From assembly GCA_007922195.1 (NCBI GenBank), contig ML681963.1, positions 53,908,590 to 53,972,589 of the forward strand: a DNA stretch of 64,000 bases. Direction: 5' to 3'. Under the pieces are notes generated by a model. The model did not search any database. It had not been told where the DNA came from and worked only from the letters and a program-made list of their open reading frames with translations. This DNA is from Podocnemis expansa. Lineage: Eukaryota; Chordata; Testudines; Podocnemididae. Positions 22,042-31,797 of the stretch are shown piece by piece. Position 1 is the first letter of the stretch. Each line of letters opens with the position of its first letter. The translations under genes and the position numbers were made by a program.

Positions 22042-22745
22042 ATCAGCAGCAGTGATGTCACTTGTGGTGGGCACACGGGGCTTGTGCCCTGAGTCCCAAT
22101 GCCGGTGCCCAGCGTCTGGTGGCTGCCACCAGGCAGGGCTGTCACAGGTGGCTGTGGGGCCCCAGGCCGATTGGCCTGGGTGTGCCCCCACACCCTTGCC
22201 TGGGCTCGGGAGGGTTGGCAGAGCGGGCCATTCTGGGGTCTGGGCTCCGTTCTCCTGCCCCACTTCTGGGCAGTACCTCCTTACTCCCAAGGTGGAGCAC
22301 CTGGTCTACAGGAGGGGCAGGTGAGCACAGCCCGGACTTTGGGCTGGCCCGCTCTGCCCCTGGGCTGGCTGGCTGGCCTAGGGCGGAGGCTGGGTTCTGC
22401 ACCCCGCATGCACCCTGCAGTCTTCAGCCCCATGCCAAAGACAGTGGGGTGGGGCAGTCTGGCTTTGGGGGCCCGTTGGGCCCAGGGCAATTATCCCTCT
22501 TGCACTCCCTTGATGACAGCCATGCTGCTGGGGCCCTGGGATCTTGGGCCTGGCCACTGGTCCAATGCGGCCCCCACCAGGGATTCAGGGCTGGGCTGAA
22601 GGCTGGCCATGGCAGAAGCCAAATCCAGCACTGGGCGGGGACCCTGGGGATGGATTTGAATCCCCACCAGATGGATCAGGCCCCAGACTGGGGCTGGGGC
22701 CCAGGCCCCAAACCTGTTTTGGGGGGCAGGGACGCCCCAGCCAAC
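22042..22745. repeat. GC-rich insertion inside the DIRS leader
   Basis: DIRS leader sequence stops near GCCCCCGTTGG and resumes at about CAGCCAATGCCCCC, as judged from the leader of the copy at 61.6 kb. The inserted block shares GTCACTTG..GGCACAC and GGCTGGCC words with 15,270-15,610 and 16,290-16,735. A 241-codon frame and others here come from the composition. I could not define its ends or a duplication. Confidence 0.5.
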
Positions 22746-22904
22746 AGCCAATGCCCCCTTGAGTCCTGCATACAGGCCACAGTATAAGAGGTGGTGCTGA
22801 CTTTGCCCCTTCTTCAGTTCTTTCTCTAGTCATGTTGCAGGGCATTTCATCATGGATCACAAACGGTACCAAAGCCAGGTACAACTGTGCCAAAGTACTT
22901 TTCC

Positions 22905-23099
22905 CAGTTCCATCAGGGCACACTTGACTAGGGCCCAAGCCTCATTGCCTGCCTTTCTACCCCAAGTGCCAGTCCAGGAGATCTGCAGAGCTGCAACCTG
23001 CTGGTCAGTGCACACACTTGCATCACACTATGGCGTTGTTCAACAGGCAAGGGATAACACAGGCTTCAGCATAGCTGTACTGCAGGTGGAGAGACCATA
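22905..23099 (+). pseudogene. DIRS tyrosine recombinase, C-terminal stub
   Basis: The frame encodes AHLTRAQASL, then QEICRAATCW, then HTLASHYGV and ends at TAA at 23,098-23,100. These match the HxxR box and the catalytic-tyrosine box of the recombinases at 52.9 kb and 56.4 kb. The N-terminal core-binding domain and first catalytic arginine are absent, so the product cannot be active. This is a remnant of the internal deletion that made the miniature element. Confidence 0.75.
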
Positions 23100-23649
23100 A
23101 CTCACCCACCATCCTACATAAGGCTTGTAAGTCACCTATATTTGAATGGATGTGAGCAGCAGCTTGAAGAAGAACAGAGGGTTACTTACCTCTTCTTCAA
23201 GATGGGCTGCTCACATATGTTCCGTACCCTCTCTCCGCTGGAGTTAGCAGAAAGAAGGGATTGAAGGGGGGCAGGGCCAGCACCACGTATTATACTGCAA
23301 CCTGTGTATGGGACTCAAGGAAGTGTTAGCTACTGACCCTACAGGCAGAGGCTAAGGTCAGAAAGCTTTCTGAATGTCTGTGAACTGTAGCACGTACACA
23401 CCTACATTGTGAGTAGCCCATCTCAAAGAAGGACACCTACAAGTAAGTAACTGTCTGTTCCTGGTGCTGCTGACCAGGGCTCTGTCAGGGCAACTCTCCT
23501 TTGTCCTTCAGACCTTCCTCAACCCCAGTAGGTTGAAGTATTGGCCCCCACCCCCAACCCTCCTAATGGGGTTGCTTTCCTTTGAGCACAGCCATGAACT
23601 TTTTCACTTGCTGGTTCCTTCAATGGCAGCCTCTTAACCACCTACAGCT

Positions 23650-23880
23650 CTAGTTCAAACCGGAGTCCTACTGTGCTAAGTGCTGCTGGTGCAGATAATA
23701 CAACAATGTCCCTGCCTCAAAGCTCATAATCTAATTGAACAAAGGTTGGCAAAAGGAGTGCTGTTATCCCTTTTGGACATTGGGGGTGAAAGCGTGGGAA
23801 ACTGAAGCACAAAGACAAAGAGTGAGTGGCACAGCCAGAAGTTGAACTTGGATTTGCTGAGCCCCAGTCCCCTTCCTTTC
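23650..23880 (+). repeat. MIR-like ancient fragment
   Basis: The block GTGCTAAGTGCTG, then CCTGCCTCAAAGCTCATAATC, GGAAACTGAAGCACAAAG and GTGGCACAGCCAGAAGTTGAAC keeps the order of the common core. It is non-coding. Confidence 0.5.
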
Positions 23881-23988
23881 TCTTACAAAGAGAGCTAGGG
23901 GCAAGTTTCTTGGACTGAATTACTATTGTCTTCTCTGGGGCCTGCTAAAGTCTGTGAATCATCCAAAGGCCTTCATGGTCCTCTAATC

Positions 23989-24176
23989 CATTGGTTTTCA
24001 AACTTAGGGTCGGGACCCAGTACTGGGTTGCAGACCCTCAGGCACTGGGTTGTGGCACACCCTGCTACTACCAGCAAAAGACTGGAAAGCATTGCTCAAA
24101 GAAGTAATTTTTGGGTCCTGGGAATAAATGATTTTTTTTCAACTGGGCCCTGAGGAAAAAAGTGTGAAAACCACTG
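23989..24176. mobile_element. hAT (Charlie-like) miniature element, copy 2
   Basis: It begins CATTGGTTTTCAAACTTAGG and ends GTGAAAACCACTG. The flanks CTCTAATC and CTCTAGTG match at six of eight positions. It is the same unit as at 20,099 and 37,670. Confidence 0.85.
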
Positions 24177-24179
24177 CTC

Positions 24180-24605
24180 TAGTGTGATGTTCTGCACAAC
24201 ACCTGTGAGAGTCGCTGGCCCGTGGCTTCTGCATCATGCCTGTAACTTATTAGAAATACAGCTAGTCTGTTCGGGTTGAGACTAGACCTCGTTCTAAAGA
24301 CTGCAAGTGAAGGAGAATCCAGCAAGTCCCTGGGTAAGTTATGCCAAGGGTTAATTACCACTAATATCCAGGTGTCTAACATAAAGATGCTTGAGGTGCA
24401 AAGACAAGAATGCTTTTTTAAACAAAAAGGGAAAAAGTAGCTGTAGTTTTAATACTGATGGGGGACCAAGTTAATTTATCTGGCTTTGTCACATCCCTGA
24501 TTCAAAAAATGAAAGACCTGATACCGTAAGAGGTGTTGGCTGACTCTAGAGTCTGAAATTGATGACAGACCTGCTGCTAGAAAAATGGTGTGATATAGTT
24601 TGCTT
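24180..24605. other. Unassigned DNA with one repeat-like block
   Basis: At 24,240-24,365 the block AGTGAAGGAGAATCC, then GTAAGTTATGCCAAGGG and TTAATTACC resembles a common decayed reptilian repeat. No gene is seen. Confidence 0.35.
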
Positions 24606-24609
24606 TTCA

Positions 24610-24830
24610 AGTTCCAAAGGGGCAGCTGTGTTAGTCTCGTTCAGTAAAACAAACAAGGAATCTTGTGGTTCTTTTCTAGCCTAACAAATCTATTTATTCA
24701 ATGAACTTTCATGGAGAGATCCCACTTTTTTTCCATTTAAGTGTCTGAAGTGGGATCTCTCCCATAAAAGCTCACATAATAAATAAATTTGTTAGTCTTA
24801 AAGTATCACAAGACTCCTCATTTGTTTGCG
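24610..24830. mobile_element. Penelope-like tails, inverted pair
   Basis: The minus-oriented tail (GGGGCAGCTGTGTTAGTCTCG ... ATGAACTTTCATGGAGAGATC) and plus-oriented tail (GGGATCTCTCCCATAAAAGC ... GTTAGTCTTAAAGTATCAC) meet at about 24,735. The pair forms a hairpin of about 100 bp per arm. Confidence 0.65.
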
Positions 24831-24834
24831 TCTC

Positions 24835-25385
24835 AGTTACCCATGCTTTGCTTTCACAATCTTGTTGCAATGTTCAGGAGTCAAAGCTCTAGACATGTCA
24901 TTTGTTAAGCTTCCCTAGCATCTGACTTCTTTAGAAATCCCCCAGGAACGCCAGTATCTGGTGCTCATGCAGGTAGCTGCAATATGTCAATTCTGCCCTG
25001 AATGGATAGCTGGTTGACAGGCAGACCTTGCCAATGGCTGGATGACTCAGAGCTGTAGTCCATCAAACTGAACAATTTCCAATGTACTTCAAAGCAATAG
25101 AGGAAACAGGATTCCTAATCTGCAAACACTTGGTCTTAAGTGTCCTGTGATTATTGCTTAATTTAGTATTCATTGGAATGGGGATGAGCATAATGAATTG
25201 GCTGGATATTTACAGGAAGGCTGTGAATCAGTAGTAGTTGAATGCAATGAAGACTTCAAAGCCCTTGCTCAGAAGTTTGAAGTTGCATGTTAGAGGCTAA
25301 GCCTCTTTCCTTTTTCGTTGCGGAAGGTGTCTTGCCTCAAATCACTCATCACTCTCAAATCTTGGTCTGCTTTCCCAGCTATGAT
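24835..25385. other. Unassigned DNA, no gene seen
   Basis: No gene, repeat family or structured signal recognised. Confidence 0.45.
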
Positions 25386-25388
25386 TAA

Positions 25389-26084
25389 GGGTATGTCCAC
25401 ACAGGCTTCTTATTTTGAAACAACAGAAGTTGTTTCGAAATAAGAAGCGGCATGTCCACACAACGCACTGTTATTTTGAAACAACAGGACCTGTTGTTTT
25501 GAAATAATGGCCATTATTTCGAAACCGTTAAACCTTGCATCTAATTGAAATAGCTGTTGTTTCGAAATGGTGTTCGGACACATTGTTTCGAAACAACAGC
25601 TATGTCCACACATACGTCATTGTTTTGAAATAACCCATTTTGAAATGAGTTATTTCGAAATAAGTTAATTTGAATTAACAGTTTGTTAATTTGAATTAAA
25701 GGAAAGCCTGCTTTCGAAATAGCTGTTGTTTCGAAATGGTTATTTCGAAACAAGGCCTTTTGGGCATGTTTCGAAACAGCTATTTCGATTAGATGCGAGG
25801 TTTAACGGTTTCGAAATAACGGTGCATCATGTGGACATGCCTCTTCTTATTTTGAAACAACCTCTGTTGTTTCGAAATAAGAAGCCTGTGTGGACATATC
25901 TATATGTCCAAACGGCCTTGTTTCAAAATAACCATTTTGAAACAACGGCTATTTCAAAAGCAGGCTTTCCCTTAATTTGAATTAACAAACTGTTAATTCG
26001 AATTAACTTATAAGGACTTTATTTCAAAATAATTCATTTCGAAATGGGTTATTTTGAAATAATGATGTATGTGTGGACATAGCC
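25389..26084. mobile_element. Composite of TTTCGAAA-family TIR elements
   Basis: The outer ends GGGTATGTCCACACAGG and GTGTGGACATAGCC are flanked by a perfect TAA duplication. Inside are two more end-like blocks (CTATGTCCACACATACGTC near 25,602 and GAAGCCTGTGTGGACATATC near 25,880). Comparison with the complete copy at 26,117 shows partial copies in minus, plus and minus orientation. Palindromes TTTCGAAA, TTATTTCGAAATAA and TTCGAATTAA fill it. Confidence 0.75.
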
Positions 26085-26116
26085 TAAGGAAGAAGTTTAG
26101 ACAGGGTAGCATCTTT

Positions 26117-26445
26117 GGCTATGTCCACACATACATCATTATTTCGAAATAACCCATTTCGAAATGTGTTATTTCGAAATAAAGTCCTTATTTCAAAATA
26201 AGTTAATTCGAATTAACAGTTTGTTAAGTCAACTTAAGGGAAAGCCTGCTTTTGAAATAGCCGTTGTTTTGAAATGGTTATTTTGAAACAAGGCCGTTTG
26301 GACATGTTGTTTCGAAACAATGGCTATTTCGATTAAATGCGAGGTTTAACGGTTTTGAAATAATGGTGCATCGTGTGGACATGCCGCTTCTTATTTTGAA
26401 ACAACCTCTGTTTTTTCAAAATAAGAAGGCTGTGTGGACATACCC
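26117..26445. mobile_element. TTTCGAAA-family TIR element, complete short copy
   Basis: It begins GGCTATGTCCACACATAC and ends AAGGCTGTGTGGACATACCC, with TTT on both sides. The 329-bp interior includes CGAATTAACAGTTTGTTAAG and TTTCGAAA palindromes. It has no ORF. It is the best reference for sorting out the composite just upstream. Confidence 0.85.
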
Positions 26446-26579
26446 TTTGAGAGCATGTTATCTACCATTTCACAATGATGCAAGCTGGTTCATGTGCTTG
26501 TAGACTGCACACCATTCCTATACATACAATGCCCTCTGCCTGTGATTGTCCTGGCTCTGACCTGCATGGCAATAGGCAG

Positions 26580-26728
26580 CAGAGCCATAACTGCAGCGGG
26601 GCAAATGGGGCTTTGCCCTGGGTACCCTCGAGCAGCTCACTAGAGCTGCTCTATTAAAGGGCACATTTCCCGCCACTAGCCCCAAGCACTAATTGCAAAG
26701 GGTGCCAGAACAGAGCGTTACAGCTCTG
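26580..26728. mobile_element. Short hAT-type element
   Basis: The ends are CAGAGCCATAACTG and GCGTTACAGCTCTG, flanked by ATAGGCAG and ATAGGGAG (seven of eight match). Its interior (CAAATGGGGCTTTGCCC, AGCCCCAAGCACTAATTGC) is shared with 17,990-18,120 inside another hAT. Confidence 0.8.
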
Positions 26729-26892
26729 ATAGGGAGGTTTCTGTCCCTTCATACAATTCCCTGCCCCCCAACAGCCTTGTAACACAGGCTGAGCATTAAT
26801 GCATGCTGCACCTGGGACCCATATTGATGATGTGTGTGTCAGAGGGGCTGATACACAAGTAATGCCTCTTTGGACACAAAGGGGGAATGACC

Positions 26893-26990
26893 AAAGTGAA
26901 CATCAAGGAGTCATGTGGCACGACTCCTTGTTTTTGTTTTTGGGTTTTTTTTGCTGGACTAGACTAACACGGCTATCCCTTTGGAAATCA
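26893..26990. mobile_element. Penelope-like tail remnant with short inverted start
   Basis: CAAGGAGTCATGTGGCACGACTCCTTG is a small hairpin. It leads into the plus-oriented tail TGGACTAGACTAACACGGCTA and TCCCTTTGGAAATC. Confidence 0.55.
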
Positions 26991-26994
26991 TCAA

Positions 26995-27700
26995 GGAGAC
27001 CAACAAAAAGCTGAAGCCACTGATCAAGCACCCATAACGAAATCCATAACTGCAATTCTCGGTTGCTAAATGCAGTGGGGCACCACTAGAATAGATGCCC
27101 CAGGTTGTAGGGAAAGACATTAACTAAATGAATCAATGTTGTAGAATTATCTTTAAATCACCTAGTGCATTCCACTCCCACCACCACCTTCTTTAAAACT
27201 CAAGCAGAAGTCATCATTTAAAAAACACATTTGCCCATGGTCCTAGCACAAGGGGGGAGAAGGGGTGGTAGTAGAGTTAAGGCCCTGGGTTAGCAGTAAC
27301 AACGTAGGAAGGCACAAGGCTTCTGTCATGTTTTCATTAAAGATCAGTTGCCAGTTCACAAACACTAGCCCTCTACTAAAAAGTGGAAGAATATTATTGG
27401 CTCCACTTTGTACACAATGAAACAGGAATGGAAAGTGACTAGCCCAGGGCTTGATAATGAGCTGGGGGCAGAAACTAGAAATTCTGGCTCCCCAATAATT
27501 TGGTAGTGGGCTCCTTCTTGCTTTCATGAATCATGATGATGCTTAAAGGTAAAGCACTGAAGAATAATGTCATTCATCTAACTGTTCCTCACTTGCATTC
27601 CCAACTCTCCTTCCTTTACACAGCTGAAGCTTACTATCAGTTGCACTAAACTTCTTTACTTTAGGCCTGTAGTTAAAACTAAAGAGAACGGGCACTTGAG
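26995..27700. other. Unassigned DNA with a MIR-like fragment
   Basis: At 27,390-27,510 the words CAATGAAACAGGAATGGAAAG and TGACTAGCCCAGGGC fit a MIR-type core in plus orientation. No gene is seen in the rest. Confidence 0.4.
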
Positions 27701-27714
27701 AAATGGAAGAAGCA

Positions 27715-27945
27715 AAGTCGTTCCAAGACCATCACTTGGGCAGAGAGAAGGAACTGAAGACGGGGACAGGGGCAGTGCCACTTATTATACCACAGCCAGA
27801 GCAAGGGACTGGAGGGGGCATTGGCTGCTTACCTTATGGGGGACAGCCTAAGGCCAAAATACTTTCCAAATGACCATGCACTACAGCACATACACACCTA
27901 TATCAGAATGGATGTGAGCAGTGCTTCAAGAACAGATGTTCCAGG
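27715..27945 (+). mobile_element. DIRS 3'-terminal fragment
   Basis: The block GTTCCAAGACC..CACTTATTATACCACAGCC..GACAGCCTAAGGCC..AGCACATACACACCTATATC ends in GGATGTGAGCAGTGCTTCAAG. It follows the order of the 3' terminal region at 23,220-23,450. Nothing coding remains. Confidence 0.6.
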
Positions 27946-27989
27946 CTAAAGCAGTTACACATGTCCCATAGCAGTGTGTGTTTGGCCAC

Positions 27990-28090
27990 ATACTGGCCTT
28001 TAGGGCAAGGGCCATCTTGATACAGAGCCTAGCACAATAGGGCCCTAGCCCGTGACTGGGGTTCCTAGGTGCTTGTGCAACAAAAATTGG
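27990..28090 (+). repeat. Ancient L2/CR1-like 3' end fragment
   Basis: TTTAGGGCAAGGGCCATC is followed by AGAGCCTAGCACAATAGGGC and GGGGTTCCTAGGTGCTTG, the typical decayed 3' end arrangement. It is non-coding. Confidence 0.5.
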
Positions 28091-28094
28091 CTTC

Positions 28095-29880
28095 TAGTTT
28101 GCTTTAAAACCAGGTCTGAAACAAATATTCCTCTGTGGCAGTAGAGCCCAGCCTCTTTCCAGATACTTGCTCAGCTGGACCACATAAATCAACCTGGCCA
28201 CTTCTTAGTTGGTGAGTGGCATGTAAGATGCTTCTCAATGCACCAAGATGGTAAAATATCAAAAATACACACCTGCAACTGGCTTACAATTCTGTGTGTG
28301 TCTCTGCCTGGCTAGCACACATACATGTCACTGCTAAGGGAGCAGCTAGAAAAATAGACGTTCTTTCATTTCAGGACTCTCTCTTCCTGAAGCTGTGATT
28401 TTTAGTACCATTCCAGAACTCACTGACAGCCAGAAAACAAGGGCTAAGCACATCCAGTAGTTGAGACTAAGCTCTAAAAAGTCAGTATCCTCTAATGTAG
28501 GATAAGAGGAGACAGACTGGGGACTGACTGTCTCTAATCCAGCATTTGAAATTCCTTTGTTCACACTAGTTCTACCCCTCCAAACCAGTGTGTTCCTGCA
28601 TTTATTTCCCTAGGTAGGATGGAGAGTTCTGTTCACCATGGGCTGAATGATACCATTTTTTCCTGGAATCTATGATGTAATGATCCCTGTAGGAGATGAC
28701 ATGATCTCTGCATGGAGCCACTCGGCACTCCCACAAATCACACAGTACAGCTGCTATACACACTGCCTGCACACAAATGGAACACAGAGAGAATTGCTGG
28801 AGACTAGGTTGCTCAAAGGGTGAGGTGCAGGGCTGGGTAGAAAATGGGTTTATTGTCCTACAAGAGTTTTTGAGTTTTCTCAAATTCTCCCATCTTGATT
28901 CAGGATGAAAAGTCAGTCTCCTATTTTCTACCACCACCTGTGCATTCTGTTTTTATGAAACATGCAAGTGCCCTTGTCTCCTTCCCTCTCTGGCCCTGTT
29001 AGATCCACAGTTAAACTGGATAAATAAATACATAATAAATAAATTTATTAGTCTTTAAGTGCCACAAGACTCCTTGCTCGTTTTAGTTAAATTGCAAGCA
29101 CGCTGGAGACCAACATTTCTCACTCTGCACTAGCAAGCAGGTCAGCCATGAGGAAAGCACAGCTCAGGAGCCGACTAAACTGCATATTGGTGCCATGTGG
29201 CTTCTGTTAAATGAGGTAGACATGAGTGCCTCTTTTCCACCCCCTCACATTGTTGGAAAAGTGAGCTGCCTTCAGTGTGGATTCCCTGCAATTCTGCTGT
29301 AATGTCTGCCTCTGCTTGTGGCCAGGTGGCAATGTCTTGGGTGGACTCTGGCTCCTTAAGATATCTTCTGGGCAAAGGATGAATCAGTCTCAGCAAAATG
29401 CTCAATGGATGCTCTCTTGTCAGAACTGTGGTGGAAGCAGGAATAAGATGTACCAAGAAGGACAGGAAGTCTAATGCTGCTCACATGGGCTTTGCTCCTT
29501 TTTTGGCTTTCCCTGACAGAGCTGATGCCTACAGACCTAATAGGTCCTGGCTTGACTCCAAACATGTTTAGTGCAAATGACTTATGTCCAGGCCTTGGGC
29601 CATCCTGCAACTCTTTTGTCCTACAGCTCTAATGCAAAGGGTCCCACCAGGGAGCATGGACCAGTCTCCTATAGCAGTGTGAATGGATCCTTCCATGGAA
29701 TGGAATTAGCATAGCAGCTCCTAAGCCAACCTGATCCTCATAGCTCGGAAAGGGGTTGAGGGTCAGGCACAGCTATCCCTTGCTGATACCTGGCTGCCAT
29801 ATCTGCTTCAGGGGCTGTTTAGAAGCTGGTGCACAATAGACTAGCCTGAATACTATTCTGATTTAGGCCAGGAGAAAAGA
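28095..29880. other. Unassigned DNA with a small PLE tail piece
   Basis: At 29,025-29,085 a plus-oriented PLE tail piece is present (AATAAATTTATTAGTC, AAGTGCCACAAGACTCC). Elsewhere no gene or repeat is recognised. Frames at 28,602-28,937 and 29,175-29,456 on the minus strand have no motif. Confidence 0.45.
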
Positions 29881-30169
29881 GCAGTTGCAGGGGAGGAGAG
29901 TAGATCTGTCAAGCTTTCAAACAGGGGGACTGCTAACAGGGGAGTTTGAGAAGGAGCTTGGTGAGGCCATAATGGTGAAGAGGAGGAGCATTACTTGTGC
30001 CAGCACCCCTTCTGTGTCCTCCACCTGTGCCTGTAGCCAAAACAGACATCCTGAGCATGGATATCTCTACCCAGATCCTAGTGTGGACTTGCAGGGACTG
30101 CAGCCTGCAGTTCCCTGTCTCCAACGATCAGGCTGGGAAGATGAATCCAGATAATAACTGTTGCCTGTA

Positions 30170-30292
30170 AATAGTGTAGTAGCTAGCCTATCTGCTTTGT
30201 ATGCAGAAAGTACTGGGTTCAAGCCCTGGGGGTTGGCCTTGATGATCTCATGAGGTCCCTTCTAACTCTATGATTCTATTCTATTCTCATGG
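30170..30292 (+). mobile_element. tRNA-derived SINE with CR1-like tail
   Basis: A tRNA-like head (TAGTAGCTAGCCTATCTGC, with B-box GGGTTCAAGCCC) runs into a tail GATGATCTCATGAGGTCCC and a TATGATTCTATTCTATTCT end. The tail equals the CR1 3' end. This layout is that of the tortoise pol III SINE family. It lies inside CR1 ORF1. A related copy is at 44,680. Confidence 0.8.
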
Positions 30293-30418
30293 AATCTCTT
30301 AGGAGGCAGGTAGCAGAGTTACAGGAGGAGGGTGTCTAGGCTAAGGAATATCCATGCCCTGGAGAAGTTCCTTGATAGCATCCATGAGGAGAGATGCAAA
30401 GAGGATGACACTCTCCAG

Positions 30419-30772
30419 CAGTGTTCCCCTCTAATTTTTCATAGGCTATGTGCGCAAAGAATTTCCTTTGTGCAAATTTTTGGAGCTAATGTCCAAATTT
30501 GTACACACTCCAGGGAGTGTGGTCAAACTTGTGAGTGCAATGAAGTGAGTATGATGCAAATAATATCTAAATTTTATTTTGATCTAGTGATGGAAATGAT
30601 TTTATAAATTACAAAACCTTGTTTGAAACATGTTACTTGAAATCACCTTCTTAAAGTAGCATAAAAATATTAGCACTGTTGAATTTTTTTTGTGCGCACT
30701 TTATTTTGTTGTGTGCGTGGGTTTCACAACCTCTGTGCGTGTGCACACGTGCACAGCTTAGAGGGAACATAG
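30419..30772. mobile_element. hAT-type element, CAGTGTTCCC family
   Basis: The ends are CAGTGTTCCCCTCTAA and TTAGAGGGAACATAG, with a perfect 8-bp duplication CTCTCCAG at 30,411-30,418 and 30,773-30,780. It is inserted in CR1 ORF1. No transposase is present. A fragment of the same family is at 20,505. Confidence 0.9.
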
Positions 30773-31797
30773 CTCTCCAGGTGCTGAAGACTACTGCTGC
30801 ACCAGTGGAGAAGGATGGGATGCCTATGGCAGAGGGAGGACACTAGCAGCTGGTTACCTCTGGCAGCAGACAGTGCTCCATCCCTCCCTCCATTATGGTG
30901 AACAACTGTTACACAGTGCTAGCAACGATGCATGAGGTAGAACAGGAAATGCCATGCACCCGTGAGGCTGGGAGGATCACAGCCACCACAGCTAGGAGGA
31001 AATGTAGGGTTGTGGTGGTTGGGGACTCACTTCTGAGGGGGACAGAAGCACCCATCTGTTGCCCTGACAAGGCCTCGCGGGAGGTATGCTTCCTGCCAGG
31101 TGCCCCCATCCGAGATGTTACGGAGGGATTATCAAGAATCACCCCCCCACACACTACTACCCCATGCTTCTCTTCCATGTGGGAACCAATGATACTGCGA
31201 GAGGTGATCCTCGGCAGATCAAAGGAGACTACAGGCCTCTGGGAGTGAGGGTGAAGGAGTTCAGAGCACAGGTGGTGTTCTCCTCGATCCTTCCGGTCAA
31301 GGGTAGGGGCCTGAGTAGAGACAGACGCATCTTGGAGGTGAACGCCTGGCTGCAAAGATGGTGGCCTCAGGAGGGCTTTGGCTTCCTTGACCATGGAATG
31401 CTGTTCCAGGAAGAAGGACTGCTAGGCAGAGATGGACTCCATCTGTCAAGGAAGGGGAAGAGCATATTCGGATGTCGACTGGCTGACCTGGTGAGGAGGG
31501 CTTTAACCTAGGTTTGAAGGGAGAAGGAGACCAAAGCCCACAGGTAAGTGACAATGTGGGAGACCTGGGGAAAGGGATGGAACTTGGGGGGGACAGGGAC
31601 AGTAACACCAGGGATAAAAGAGAAGGTAGTTAGAACATGGGGGGGGGGGGAATCAAATAATTATGTTACATGTTCTAATGAAGTTTTAATACCTGAGGCA
31701 GGTGCGGGAGGACAATCCCAGGAGAAAATACAAGGAGGTAGATGTAATAGAACTGAAGATAGACCTGGAAAAGTAGGGCAATCAGCCTGGTATCTTA

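Larger units (their letters stand above)
21935..23455 (+). mobile_element. Miniature DIRS derivative with both terminal repeats
   Basis: The 5' end (TTCTTCTTCAAGCACTGCTC) and 3' region (GATGTGAGCAGCAGCTTGAAG, then GATGGGCTGCTCACATATG, ending near GTGAGTAGCCCATCTC) match the termini of the larger DIRS copies at 50.9 and 55.9 kb. Inside, the 5' leader runs to about 22,900, then jumps to the C-terminus of a tyrosine recombinase. RT and most of gag are gone. A GC-rich segment at 22,042-22,745 is inserted in the leader. It would need proteins supplied by other copies to move. Confidence 0.75.
29950..31511 (+). pseudogene. CR1 ORF1 (Cys-rich N-terminus, coiled coil, SGNH esterase domain)
   Basis: CR1 ORF1 proteins bind the element RNA, and some carry an esterase-like domain. 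Near 30,060-30,170 the frame holds a cysteine pair CRDC. Near 30,298-30,330 it reads RRQVAELQEE, a coiled-coil signature of CR1 ORF1. The main surviving block at about 30,960-31,511 has VVVGDSLLRGTEAP (the GDS block I motif of SGNH hydrolases), then FHVGTNDTARGD (the GTND block III motif), then GRDGLHLSRKGK (the DGLHLS motif with the catalytic Asp-His pair). All motifs are visible but the frame changes at about 31,090-31,180. The SINE and the hAT also break the N-terminal half. Confidence 0.8.

Noticed and set aside
22062..22787. A 241-codon plus-strand frame
   Set aside because: It lies in a GC-rich repeat inserted in a DIRS leader. Frames on both strands are open and similar words recur in other non-coding blocks.
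25389..26445. CRISPR-like array
   Set aside because: The repeats are short palindromes without regular unique spacers, and the DNA is clearly vertebrate.
30909..31394. A 161-codon minus-strand frame
   Set aside because: It is antisense to CR1 ORF1, whose esterase motifs are clear on the plus strand.
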